This document shows positions 41,820 to 50,467 of a stretch of DNA of 64,000 nucleotides, in pieces. The DNA lies in the NCBI RefSeq assembly GCF_004168285.1, contig NZ_SEWF01000002.1, positions 207,007 to 271,006 on the forward strand, given 5' to 3'. The first letter of the stretch is position 1. Each line of letters starts with the position of its first letter. This DNA comes from Emticicia agri (GTDB taxonomy: Bacteria; Bacteroidota; Bacteroidia; Cytophagales; Spirosomataceae). Position numbers and translations under genes: made by a program. A model generated the notes under the pieces. The model was not told the DNA's origin, made no database searches, and was given only the letters and a program-made list of their open reading frames with translations.

Positions 41820-42858
41820 ATTGTACCCTTGTCCAGGCCTCCCAGTCGCTTTCGGCTTCTAATTTATTTTCAATCGTATCAGGCAGTTTAGCAAAGAAAT
41901 CTAAGCCCGTAATACGTTCTACTTCATCAACCGATACTACATAATTGTTCATTCTTTTGCCGAATAAGCCCTCATTGGGCAATAAAAATGCAATGACACG
42001 TGCCTTTTTCGGATTGTTAGCCTGATAATACAACACAATCTTGTAATAAGATTTAGGAACTGCTACCTCATTATATTTCCCGATAGTTTTCATGCCTTTT
42101 GTTAAAACCGGGCCTGTTACCACATACAATTCTTCGTCGCGAACTGCCCAGCCTCTGATACGACTTTCGATGTTTTCCCAGATTCCTCTGTTGAAATCAG
42201 GTACTTGCGGACATATATTACTCATAAAAAAGGTTTCATTCATTAAATCCTGGCAGCATTTAAAATCTCCTGCCGGAACCATGTGTCCACGGTCGTAGCC
42301 CGAATTGCTGTAGTCAGTCGATAGGGCAGAATTACCTTCAACTTTTTTATCCGGTATAAACTGGTTATCGCCCCGGTTGGCGTATCCTTTGGTAAATTCA
42401 CCTCTTAGTTTGTGTACTACCCACGAAGGTACTTCATATTTCTCTTCATAGCGAAGCGTATAGTTTTTGTGCTTTATAATTTCGTCAGTTTTATTAATGG
42501 CGGGCAGGGCAAAATCAGCAATTTCGTGGTCGCCCAAAGCTGTTTCCTCCTGCTCGTCTTTGCCCAATACTTTTTCTTTAAATTTATCAAACAGAGAACC
42601 CTCTTCTTCCTTGGTACTTCCTTCGGTTTTTTTCTTGTTTGAAGCCGTAGATTCGTTATCATCTTTGGTAGCAGTGGCTTCATTATCAGGCTCAGGCGCC
42701 TTGTAAGGGTTATCCTTTTTGGTGTCAGAATCTTTTGTTTTAAAAACGCCCGATACAGTCTCCCATAATTTGCTGATAGGACCGGGCTTGTCTTTGTAGT
42801 AAAGAAAATAACCAACAGCGAAAAATATCAGAATGAGAATAATACGATTGGATTTCAT
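41818..42858 (-). CDS. DNA/RNA non-specific endonuclease (NucA type), membrane-anchored
   Basis: A 346-residue protein with an N-terminal membrane helix (RIILILIFFAVGYFLYY, 5-21), a low-complexity linker of about 90 residues rich in Lys, Asp, Glu, Asn and Thr, and a beta-beta-alpha-metal nuclease domain. The catalytic motif is YDRGHMVPAGDF (Asp189, Arg190, Gly191, His192), with the Mg-binding Asn in FNRGIWENIE (Asn223). This fits the NucA/EndoG family. The helix plus linker suggest a periplasmic, tethered nuclease for nucleic acid scavenging or defence against DNA; no immunity protein is adjacent, so not an effector. Confidence 0.93.
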   Translation of the reverse strand: MKSNRIILILIFFAVGYFLYYKDKPGPISKLWETVSGVFKTKDSDTKKDNPYKAPEPDNEATATKDDNESTASNKKKTEGSTKEEEGSLFDKFKEKVLGKDEQEETALGDHEIADFALPAINKTDEIIKHKNYTLRYEEKYEVPSWVVHKLRGEFTKGYANRGDNQFIPDKKVEGNSALSTDYSNSGYDRGHMVPAGDFKCCQDLMNETFFMSNICPQVPDFNRGIWENIESRIRGWAVRDEELYVVTGPVLTKGMKTIGKYNEVAVPKSYYKIVLYYQANNPKKARVIAFLLPNEGLFGKRMNNYVVSVDEVERITGLDFFAKLPDTIENKLEAESDWEAWTRVQ

Positions 42859-43039
42859 CTAAAAGCTAAGGTGTTTAATATTATTGCAATTTTACAACAA
42901 AACGAAGAAGTATGCCATTTCTGCACGGGTTTTGTTTAAAAGTATTTTTAAAGAGAATTTTAAGATTTTATGAAAGAATTGTAAAAAATACACTTAAATT
43001 CAATCAGATGCTCTCAATGGTTTTCTTTAAAAGGGCTTT

Positions 43040-43067
43040 CAATTGCTGACAATTGCTGTTACATTTG
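43040..43067 (+). promoter_or_regulatory. Promoter region of the DUF1080 gene with tandem repeat
   Basis: TACATTTG (43060-43067) is a full -7 box 22 bases before ATG 43089. CAATTGCTG occurs twice, at 43040-43048 and 43050-43058, in the -33 region, and no good -33 box is seen, which hints at activator dependence. Confidence 0.5.
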
Positions 43068-43088
43068 CGCTTTCAAACAAAATGTACA

Positions 43089-44930
43089 ATGAAGAGAAAA
43101 ATCCTAACAAATCTCATTTTCTGTGGATTACTTGCTAATACAGTATCTGCACAGCAGGTGATTCCACTGAATAACATGGATGCTTTCAGACCAACACAAG
43201 GCCAATGGAGCATTGTGGGTGCGGTAGAAGCAGATTTTACAAAACCTAACGACTTACACAAAAAAGAGGCTTCGACAGGAATTAACACCGGCATCTTATT
43301 ATGCGAACACCCTCCCGGAAAATATGGTATTGAAATGGACTTGCTCACCAAAATGGAGCACGGAGATTTAGACCTTGACCTTGATTTTATGATGGCGAAA
43401 GGCTCAAACTCCGGTATCTATCTGCAAGGCCGTTATGAAATTCAGTTGTTTGATAGCTGGGGTAAAAAATTACCTAAATACGGCGACGTAGGTGGTATTT
43501 ACGAACGTTGGGATGATTCAAAACCGGAAGGTTCAAAAGGTTATCAGGGTATTGCTCCCCGTTTGAATGTGGCCAAAGCACCCGGTTTGTGGCAAAATAT
43601 TAAAATTTCTTTTCAGGCACCAAGATTCGATGCAAGTGGCAAGAAAACTGCCAATGCCCGTATTCTTTCTATTTATCTGAATGGCGTATTGATTCATGAA
43701 AACGTTGAATTGACCGGACAAACCAGAGGTGCATGGGTTGACAATGAAGTTGCTATGGGGCCACTTCGTTTTCAGGGAGACCACGGCAATGTAGCTATCA
43801 GAAATATCAGATATAAGAGCTATAACCAGCAAGTATTGTCATTCAAAGATTTGAAATACGGTGTCTATAAAGGTAATTTCAGAACGATTGGAGACATAGA
43901 AAAAATCAAACCGGAATATAGTGGCAATCTGAATTCATTGAACTGGGCAGTAACCAATGCTGAAAATGAGTTTGCCGTAAAATATGCAGGTAAAATTGTA
44001 GTACCGGAAGCCGGAACCTATACTTTTACTACCACGCACGGTGGTAATACTGAAGTGAAAATAAATGGTCAGCAAGCGTTTAAAAATGGCTGGATGCAGT
44101 CAGATCCTGATGGTAGAAAAGTAACATTGGAGCTACCTGCCGGAGAAGTACCTTTTGAACTATACTATTGGAAAGCCGATGGCTGGTTACAACCCTCATT
44201 GGGCTTATATGCCGAGTCGGCAACGGTGCGTAAACACCCTTTACACTCAGCCAATTCTACTATGGTAAACAATCCTTCTTCGCCTATCTTATTAGGTACT
44301 GGTGCAGAACCTGTTCTACTACGCTCGTTTATGGATATTAAAGAAGGTGATAAAAATAAGCGAATTGTACACGCCATTTCGGTAGGAAACAAAGAAAATG
44401 TACACTTTACTTATAACTTAGATAACGGTTCGTTGTTTCAGGTATGGAAAGGTAATTTCTTAAACGCAACCCCAATGTGGCAGGATAGAGGTGATGGTAG
44501 CTCAAGACCGATGGGTAGCCTGACCGTATTAGGAGACACCCCATTGGTAGCCGTTTTAGAAACACCCGATAAAGCATGGAGCAATGTGGATGGCACGTTC
44601 CGTACACGGGGCTATGAATTAGATGACAACGGTCAGCCGACTTTTAAATATGACATTTATGGAGCTAAAGTTACAGACAAAATAACTCCTGTAGAAGAAG
44701 GCAAGATGCTGAAACGGGATATTGCTGTAAGTGGCGCAGTAAATAATTTATATGCCAGATTAGCCTCAGCAGATGCCATCAGCAAAAATGCTGACGGAAC
44801 ATTTAATGTAGGTGATAGCAGTTATCTGATTAAAGTGGACAGTGGAAATGCCGAGATAAGAACCGTAGGTGGTAAGCAGGAATTAATTGCGCCATTGAAA
44901 GAAAACATCAGCTATTCGATTATTTGGTAA
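43089..44930 (+). CDS. DUF1080 / 3-keto-disaccharide hydrolase family secreted protein
   Basis: A 613-residue exported protein from ATG 43089 (the frame start at 43053 is upstream of the -7 box). Signal peptide MKRKILTNLIFCGLLANTVSAQ. The N-terminal jelly-roll has the DUF1080 pattern: GQWSIVGAVEADF, TGILLCEHPPGKYGIEMDLL, MAKGSNSGIYLQGRYEIQLFDSWG, and APGLWQNIKISFQAPRF with ARILSIYLNGVLIHENVEL. After residue 260 comes a PA14-like module (GNFRTIGDIEKIKPEY, TYTFTTTHGGNTEVKINGQQ, LELPAGEVPFELYYWKADGW), then a less defined beta region. DUF1080 proteins cleave 3-keto-glycosides. The cytochrome partner follows after 26 bases. Confidence 0.87.
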   Translation: MKRKILTNLIFCGLLANTVSAQQVIPLNNMDAFRPTQGQWSIVGAVEADFTKPNDLHKKEASTGINTGILLCEHPPGKYGIEMDLLTKMEHGDLDLDLDFMMAKGSNSGIYLQGRYEIQLFDSWGKKLPKYGDVGGIYERWDDSKPEGSKGYQGIAPRLNVAKAPGLWQNIKISFQAPRFDASGKKTANARILSIYLNGVLIHENVELTGQTRGAWVDNEVAMGPLRFQGDHGNVAIRNIRYKSYNQQVLSFKDLKYGVYKGNFRTIGDIEKIKPEYSGNLNSLNWAVTNAENEFAVKYAGKIVVPEAGTYTFTTTHGGNTEVKINGQQAFKNGWMQSDPDGRKVTLELPAGEVPFELYYWKADGWLQPSLGLYAESATVRKHPLHSANSTMVNNPSSPILLGTGAEPVLLRSFMDIKEGDKNKRIVHAISVGNKENVHFTYNLDNGSLFQVWKGNFLNATPMWQDRGDGSSRPMGSLTVLGDTPLVAVLETPDKAWSNVDGTFRTRGYELDDNGQPTFKYDIYGAKVTDKITPVEEGKMLKRDIAVSGAVNNLYARLASADAISKNADGTFNVGDSSYLIKVDSGNAEIRTVGGKQELIAPLKENISYSIIW

Positions 44931-44956
44931 AACAGAGGCTTTAAAATTGTATAAGA

Positions 44957-46894
44957 ATGAAAAAAATATTTAAAACAATTCTTTTTTCGGTAGCAATGGT
45001 TTCTGCGGCCTTGGCACAGAATACGGCTGAAAATGACTACTACCGTATCATTACGCTACCTGTACCCGAAAATATGTTGCTCGAAGTGGGAGGTATCACT
45101 ACCTTGCCAAATGGCGATGTAGCGCTGGCTACCCGCAGGGGCGACATTTGGGTGATTAATAACCCCTATATGGCAGGTACGGCACAACCGTATTTCAAGA
45201 AATTTGCCAGTGGTTTGCACGAAATATTGGGTTTGGCTTACAGAAATGGTGCACTCTACTGTGCCCAACGTGGTGAACTTACCAAACTGATTGATAAAAA
45301 TGGTGATGGCAAAGCTGATGTGTATGAAACAATTGCTACCTTACCTATTTCAGGCCACTACCATGAGTATAGCTATGGCCCTAAGTTTTTGCCTGATGGT
45401 TCTATGATTGTAACAGGGAATGTAGCTTTTGGAGATGAAGAGTGGTGGAGAGGTGAAAGCAGAGTGCCGTGGAGAGGTTGGGCTGTAAGAATTACAGAAG
45501 ATGGTAAAATAGAACCTTATGCTACAGGTATGCGCTCGCCTTGTGGTATTGGTATGATAGACGGCGAGTTCTGGTATGGCGATAACCAAGGCGACTGGAT
45601 GGGTTCAGGCTTTATTGCACAGGTAAACAAAGGTGATTTTATGGGACACCCTGCGGGCTTACGCTGGACAAGCGACCCTAACTCACCTGTGAAACTGACA
45701 ACCGAACAATTGTATGCTAAAGTAAATCCAAGAAAAGATAAAGATGCGAATGGCTATTACATTAAGCCTGAGAACATTGAAAACGAAAGAGGAGTATATC
45801 TTTTTGAAATGAAAAAAGATATTCCTGAATTAAAAACTCCGGCTGTATGGCTTCCGCATGGTGTATTGGGTATTTCTACTTCCGAAATTCTGAAAGACGA
45901 GACCAATGGCGCTTTCGGGCCATTTGCAGGACAGTTATTAGTAGGCGACCAAGGCAAGAGTAATATTTCACGTGTATTTGTTGAAAAAGTAAACGGCGAA
46001 TATCAGGGAGCATCTTTTATGTTCCGTGAGGGATTCCAGTCAGGTATACTGCGTATGACCTGGGGACAAGATGGCTCTTTGTTTGTAGGTGAAACCAACC
46101 GTGGATGGGGTTCGGCAGGTAATACAACAGCAGGCGTAGAACGTCTGGTATGGACAGGCAAGATGCCTTTTGAAATGAAAGCCGTAAGAGCTACTCCAGA
46201 TGGATTTGAAATTGAGTTTACCAAACCGGTAAACAAAGCAACCGCTTCTGACTTTAAAAATTATCAGGTTCGTAGCTTTATCTACAAATACCACCCGGTT
46301 TATGGTAGCCCTCCGGTAGGGGAGAAATTCCTGAACGTGAAAGGTTTGAAAGTGTCAGAAGATGGTATGAAAGTTCGTTTGTTGGTAGAAGGCCTAAGAG
46401 ACCACTTTATTCATGAAATAAAAGCTGACGGAGTAAAAGATGCAGAGGCTAAAGGACTATTGCACAATACTGCTTTCTATACTTTAAACAACATTCCATC
46501 TGGTGAAAAACTGACAGGCTTTGTGCCTCGCCCGGCTAATTTACCTGTGGCAGGTACAACCACAAAAGCAGAGAAACTGGTAACGCCTGACGATAGAACG
46601 GCCACAGCAACCAAAGCTACAGCCACTAAAGCAGCAGTTCCTACTTACGATGAAGTGAAGCCACTGTTACAAAAACATACTTGCGTGGCGTGCCACCAGC
46701 AAGATAAACGCCAGGTAGGTCCGGCGTTTAAGGATATTGCCAAACGTAAGTATTCAAACGATAAAATCGTGAACCTTATCCATAAGCCCAATCCTAAAAA
46801 CTGGCCTGACTATGCAACCGAAATGCCCCCAATGCCGCAGGTACCTAAGGCAGATGGCTTGAAGATTGCCGCCTGGATAAATTCTTTGAAATAA
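44957..46894 (+). CDS. PQQ/sorbosone-dehydrogenase-like propeller with C-terminal cytochrome c
   Basis: A 645-residue exported protein (signal MKKIFKTILFSVAMVSAALAQ). Residues to about 400 form a beta-propeller of the soluble glucose/sorbosone dehydrogenase-like type: LLEVGGITTLPNGDVALATRRGDIWVINN, GLHEILGLAYRNG, SPCGIGMIDGEFWYGDNQGDWMG. A linker rich in Ala/Thr/Lys follows, then a class I cytochrome c domain with CVACH (about residue 577), Met-type axial ligand region EMPPMPQVP and the closing helix LKIAAWINSLK. Probably passes electrons from sugar oxidation to the respiratory chain. It pairs with the DUF1080 gene and stops seven bases before a convergent AraC gene. Confidence 0.85.
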   Translation: MKKIFKTILFSVAMVSAALAQNTAENDYYRIITLPVPENMLLEVGGITTLPNGDVALATRRGDIWVINNPYMAGTAQPYFKKFASGLHEILGLAYRNGALYCAQRGELTKLIDKNGDGKADVYETIATLPISGHYHEYSYGPKFLPDGSMIVTGNVAFGDEEWWRGESRVPWRGWAVRITEDGKIEPYATGMRSPCGIGMIDGEFWYGDNQGDWMGSGFIAQVNKGDFMGHPAGLRWTSDPNSPVKLTTEQLYAKVNPRKDKDANGYYIKPENIENERGVYLFEMKKDIPELKTPAVWLPHGVLGISTSEILKDETNGAFGPFAGQLLVGDQGKSNISRVFVEKVNGEYQGASFMFREGFQSGILRMTWGQDGSLFVGETNRGWGSAGNTTAGVERLVWTGKMPFEMKAVRATPDGFEIEFTKPVNKATASDFKNYQVRSFIYKYHPVYGSPPVGEKFLNVKGLKVSEDGMKVRLLVEGLRDHFIHEIKADGVKDAEAKGLLHNTAFYTLNNIPSGEKLTGFVPRPANLPVAGTTTKAEKLVTPDDRTATATKATATKAAVPTYDEVKPLLQKHTCVACHQQDKRQVGPAFKDIAKRKYSNDKIVNLIHKPNPKNWPDYATEMPPMPQVPKADGLKIAAWINSLK

Positions 46895-46901
46895 ATAGTC
46901 G

Positions 46902-47780
46902 TTAAGACTTCAATCCCCCAAAAACCTGCCGATACCCGGTAGGTTTTTGTTTTTTCAGAAGCCGGAATGAGCGATTGAAGTTGGAAAGATTATGAAAACC
47001 GCAGTCGAAAGCAATCTGTTGAATACTCTTCCGGTTTTCAATCAGCATACGGCAAGCATAGCCTATGCGTACTTCGGTCAGAAACTGAATATAGGTTTTT
47101 TGCGTGCGGTTTTTAAAATAACGGCAAAAATTAGGTACCGACATATTAGCTATGGTAGCCGCTTCTTCAATCAGAATTTTACGATTAAAATGCGAAAGTG
47201 TAAATTCATAGATATGGTTAATAGTATCGGCATCAAAGCGGTGATACGACTCTACAAAACCCTCGCTGCTTAAAAAGCTTACCTCGGTCGACATAGCAAT
47301 GATTTCTAATATCTGTAATAAAAGAACAATCCGTTGTACACCATTGGTGCTTTCAAACAATTGATTGAATAGCTTAAGTACTTCTGTTCTTGAATGTCCT
47401 GAAATGCGTAAACCTCTTTTGGCTTTTTCAAACAGCCATCTGATATTTTCGAGTTCTTTCAGATTCAAAAAATCTTTCCCGAAGCAATCAGGCAAAAACT
47501 GAATCACCTGCGCAGTGGCTTTTAATTGTGAATTATCAGAGAAATAACTGGCATCATTCTTCCATACATGAGGTAGATAAGCACCTAATAGAACCAAATC
47601 ACCTTCTTCAAAGTCTTCAATACTGTCTCCCACAAAACGGGTGCCTTTGCTATGCACAATATGGGTCAGTTCTAATTCAGGATGGAAATGCCACTTGTCA
47701 TATAGGTAGTGTAATTCGTCTTTGCGTGACAAAAACGAATAATCATTCGAAATATTAATTTTGCGGAGTATTGCTTGCAC
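46902..47780 (-). CDS. AraC-family transcriptional regulator
   Basis: A 292-residue regulator with an N-terminal cupin-like sensor domain (HFHPELELTHIVHSKGTRFVGDSIEDFEEGDLVLLGAYLPHVWKND, about 30-75) and a C-terminal double HTH (IEEAATIANMSVPNFCRYFKNRT and SIQQIAFDCGFHNLSNFNRSFRLLKKQKPTGYRQ, about 207-285). It reads divergently from the UxaA-type dehydratase operon and its start lies 144 bases from it; a 21-bp-spaced direct repeat in between is the probable operator. The sugar or sugar acid it senses should be the one degraded by that operon. Its final codons also form the terminator for the convergent cytochrome gene. Confidence 0.92.
   Translation of the reverse strand: MQAILRKINISNDYSFLSRKDELHYLYDKWHFHPELELTHIVHSKGTRFVGDSIEDFEEGDLVLLGAYLPHVWKNDASYFSDNSQLKATAQVIQFLPDCFGKDFLNLKELENIRWLFEKAKRGLRISGHSRTEVLKLFNQLFESTNGVQRIVLLLQILEIIAMSTEVSFLSSEGFVESYHRFDADTINHIYEFTLSHFNRKILIEEAATIANMSVPNFCRYFKNRTQKTYIQFLTEVRIGYACRMLIENRKSIQQIAFDCGFHNLSNFNRSFRLLKKQKPTGYRQVFGGLKS
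46920..46955 (+). terminator. Terminator of the DUF1080-cytochrome operon, inside araC-type CDS
   Basis: AAAAACCTGCC / GGTAGGTTTTT (11 pairs, one G-T) with loop GATACCC, then GTTTTTT. It lies in the last 18 codons of the opposing regulator gene, so the same bases are both terminator and coding sequence. Confidence 0.85.
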
Positions 47781-47829
47781 AAATTATTGATATAATGATA
47801 TAAGAAAAAGGCTTCTTTTTGTAAAGTTG

Positions 47830-47893
47830 ATAATATTTCATCAAAACTGTATAATATTTCATAAAAAAGCTATGGGAATGAATTGTACTTTTG
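47830..47893 (+). promoter_or_regulatory. AraC-type operator and promoter of the dehydratase operon
   Basis: Direct repeat ATAATATTTCATCAAAA (47830-47846) and ATAATATTTCATAAAAA (47851-47867), 16 of 17 identical and 21 bp apart, upstream of the full -7 box TACTTTTG (47886-47893). The second copy takes the place of a -33 element. Two 17-bp half-sites at 21-bp spacing abutting the -35 region is the arrangement of araI1-I2. Confidence 0.65.
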
Positions 47894-47923
47894 TAAGAAG
47901 TTTTTTAATTCCCCGTATATTAT

Positions 47924-49576
47924 ATGCAACATAAAGTTTTAAAAGTAAATCCTTCAGACAATGTGATTGTGGCACTCCGTAATCTGGAAGCCGGAGAGAA
48001 TATTGAGTTTGAAGGAGAAAATTATGTCTTGCCAAGGTCAATTGCAGCCAAACATAAATTTGTTACCGAAGATTTAGACAAAGGAGACCACGTAACCATG
48101 TATGGCGTATTGGTAGGGAAGGCTACCCAACCTATCAAACGTGGCGAGCAAATTACTACTTTTAATCTGAAACACGAATCAGAAGAATATTCTGTCAATA
48201 AAAGAGTTCCACAAACAAACTGGATTGTCCCCGATGTTTCTAAATGGAAAAATAGGACTTTTATGGGATATCATCGTTCAGATGGTCAGGTAGGAACAGC
48301 CAACTACTGGTTAGTATTGCCACTGGTGTTTTGTGAGAATCGGAATATATTGAAACTAAAAGAAGCCTTTGATAAAGCATTGGGGTATGCTTTTCCTGAT
48401 GTATATCTGCGTCAGGTAGAAGATTTGGTGCAATTACACCAGAAAGGCGGAGTAAATAGCATTGATACTTATAATCAGGCAGAGCAGGGAGATTCAATTG
48501 GCAGACGTATGTTTCCTAATCTGGATGGAATCAAGTTTTTGACGCATGAGTCGGGTTGTGGAGAAAACAATCAGGACTCTGAACTCTTAGCAGCTTTGTT
48601 TGCGGCCTATGCTAACAACGCCAATGTAGCCGGAATAACCGTATTAAGTTTAGGGTGTCAGAAAACACAGTTTACTGATTTGATGGACGAAATCAAAAAA
48701 CGTAACCCTGATTTCGATAAACCTGTTTTATTGTTTGAGCAACAAGCCTATGGCACAGAATTCGATATGATGTCGGCGGCTATTAAAGAAACATTCAAAG
48801 GATTAATTGAGGCCAATAAACTGACCCGCCAGCCTGCTCCATTGTCAGAGTTACAAATTGGTTTAAAATGCGGAGGGTCAGATGGATTCTCCGGTATATC
48901 AGCCAATCCTGTTTTAGGTCATTTATCCGATTTGGTAGTAGCATTAGGCGGTAAAACTTATTTAGCTGAATTTCCTGAATTATGTGGTGTAGAACAGGAG
49001 TTAATCAACCGTTGTGTAACTACCGAAAAAGCAGAGAAATTTGAATACCTGATGCGTGATTATGCAGCTAAGGCCGAAGCGGTAGGTGCAGGTTTTGATA
49101 TGAACCCGTCAGCAGGTAATATTAAAGATGGTTTAATTACTGATGCTATCAAGTCGGCAGGGGCGGCCAAAAAAGGTGGTACTGCACCCATTGTTGATGT
49201 ATTAAATTATACAGAGTTAGCTAAAGAAGCTGGCTTACATCTGGTATGTACACCCGGCAACGATGTATTGGCTACTACAGGCAAGGCGGCCTCAGGGGCA
49301 ACCATTATTCTTTTTACCACAGGTTTGGGTACGCCAACAGGGAATCCTGTTTGTCCGGTTGTAAAGGTATCTACCAATACACAATTGGCTAAAAAAATGC
49401 CTGATATTATTGATTTTGATTGTGGTGAAATTATTACCGGAGAAAAAACCATTGAACAAACCGCAGAAGATTTATTGGAATATTGCATTAGCCTTGCCAG
49501 CGGTAAAATTCTGACCAAAGCACAGGAATTAGGCCAGGATGATTTTATGCCCTGGAAAAGAGGAGTAAATTTGTAG
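47924..49576 (+). CDS. UxaA-family altronate/galactarate-type sugar-acid dehydratase
   Basis: A 550-residue cytoplasmic dehydratase with an N-terminal SAF domain (LKVNPSDNVIVALRNLEAGENI to about residue 90) and the C-terminal D-galactarate dehydratase/altronate hydrolase domain: FLTHESGCGENNQDSELLAALFAAYANNANVAGITVLSLGCQKTQ, LKCGGSDGFSGISANPVLG, PTGNPVCPVVKVSTN. The Cys residues in these segments are the metal site. Both domains are fused in one chain, as in UxaA. In this operon, with FAH, SDR and mutarotase genes, the likely substrate is a 6-deoxy aldonate such as L-fuconate rather than altronate, by context. Confidence 0.9.
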   Translation: MQHKVLKVNPSDNVIVALRNLEAGENIEFEGENYVLPRSIAAKHKFVTEDLDKGDHVTMYGVLVGKATQPIKRGEQITTFNLKHESEEYSVNKRVPQTNWIVPDVSKWKNRTFMGYHRSDGQVGTANYWLVLPLVFCENRNILKLKEAFDKALGYAFPDVYLRQVEDLVQLHQKGGVNSIDTYNQAEQGDSIGRRMFPNLDGIKFLTHESGCGENNQDSELLAALFAAYANNANVAGITVLSLGCQKTQFTDLMDEIKKRNPDFDKPVLLFEQQAYGTEFDMMSAAIKETFKGLIEANKLTRQPAPLSELQIGLKCGGSDGFSGISANPVLGHLSDLVVALGGKTYLAEFPELCGVEQELINRCVTTEKAEKFEYLMRDYAAKAEAVGAGFDMNPSAGNIKDGLITDAIKSAGAAKKGGTAPIVDVLNYTELAKEAGLHLVCTPGNDVLATTGKAASGATIILFTTGLGTPTGNPVCPVVKVSTNTQLAKKMPDIIDFDCGEIITGEKTIEQTAEDLLEYCISLASGKILTKAQELGQDDFMPWKRGVNL

Positions 49577-49602
49577 ATTCATTCAGATAAAAAATATAGC
49601 TT

Positions 49603-50466
49603 ATGAGATTATTACGTTTCGGAGAGTTTGAGCAAGAAAAACCAGCTGTTGAATTATTAGACGGCACTCGCATAGATGTTTCGGCTTTTGGAGAAGATTA
49701 TACTGAGAAATTCTTCGCTACTGACGGCCTGGCTCGTTTGGCTGCATGGGTAGAAGCCAATGCAGATAGCTGTCCTAAAGTACCGATAGAAGCAAGGATT
49801 GGTTCATGTATTGCCCGACCATCCAAGATTGTTTGTATTGGTTTAAACTATGCCAAACATGCCGAAGAAACCAATGCACCGATTCCGAAAGAACCGATAA
49901 TTTTCTTCAAATCTACTACTGCTTTGTGCGGGCCTTATGATAACGTGATTATCCCGAAAAATTCTGTGAAAACAGACTGGGAGGTTGAGTTGGCTATTGT
50001 TATAGGCAAAAAAGCATCGTATGTAACCGAAGAAGAAGCGATGGATTATGTGGCAGGCTATGCTTTGCATAACGATTACTCGGAAAGAGAGTTTCAGATA
50101 GAGCGTGGCGGGCAATGGGTAAAAGGTAAAAGCTGCGATACATTTGCGCCCTTAGGGCCTTTCATGGCTACTAAAGACGAGATTGAAAATCCGAATGATT
50201 TGCCTTTGTGGCTGACAGTAAACGGAGAAAAACTGCAAAACTCTAATACTGACGACATGATTTTTAAAGTGCCTTTTCTGATTCATTACCTGAGCCAGTT
50301 TATGACCTTATTGCCGGGAGATGTGATTTCTACAGGTACACCATTTGGCGTAGGGCTTGGTTTTAAACCCCCTCGTTACCTGAAAGCAGATGATGTGGTG
50401 GAATTAGGCATTGACGGATTGGGTACACAAAGACAAATAGCCGTTGACTATAAAAAAGCGGAATGA
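49603..50466 (+). CDS. Fumarylacetoacetate-hydrolase-family protein
   Basis: A 287-residue FAH-fold hydrolase. The N-terminal cap (MRLLRFGEFEQEKPAVELLDGT) precedes the catalytic domain: KIVCIGLNYAKHAEETN (His), IIFFKSTTALCGPYDNVI, DWEVELAIVIGKKA with metal-binding Glu residues, GYALHNDYSEREFQ (Asp), KSCDTFAPLGPFM, and LPGDVISTGTPFGVG. In the L-fucose/L-rhamnose oxidative routes a protein of this family splits 2,4-diketo-3-deoxy-L-fuconate into pyruvate and lactate, which fits the flanking genes. It lies 26 bases after the dehydratase and one base before the SDR start codon, so it is translationally coupled. Confidence 0.88.
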   Translation: MRLLRFGEFEQEKPAVELLDGTRIDVSAFGEDYTEKFFATDGLARLAAWVEANADSCPKVPIEARIGSCIARPSKIVCIGLNYAKHAEETNAPIPKEPIIFFKSTTALCGPYDNVIIPKNSVKTDWEVELAIVIGKKASYVTEEEAMDYVAGYALHNDYSEREFQIERGGQWVKGKSCDTFAPLGPFMATKDEIENPNDLPLWLTVNGEKLQNSNTDDMIFKVPFLIHYLSQFMTLLPGDVISTGTPFGVGLGFKPPRYLKADDVVELGIDGLGTQRQIAVDYKKAE

Positions 50467-50467
50467 T

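Noticed and set aside
41818..42858. Secreted nuclease effector with immunity gene
   Set aside because: The nuclease is membrane-anchored, has no effector-type N-terminal domain and no small immunity-like gene beside it.
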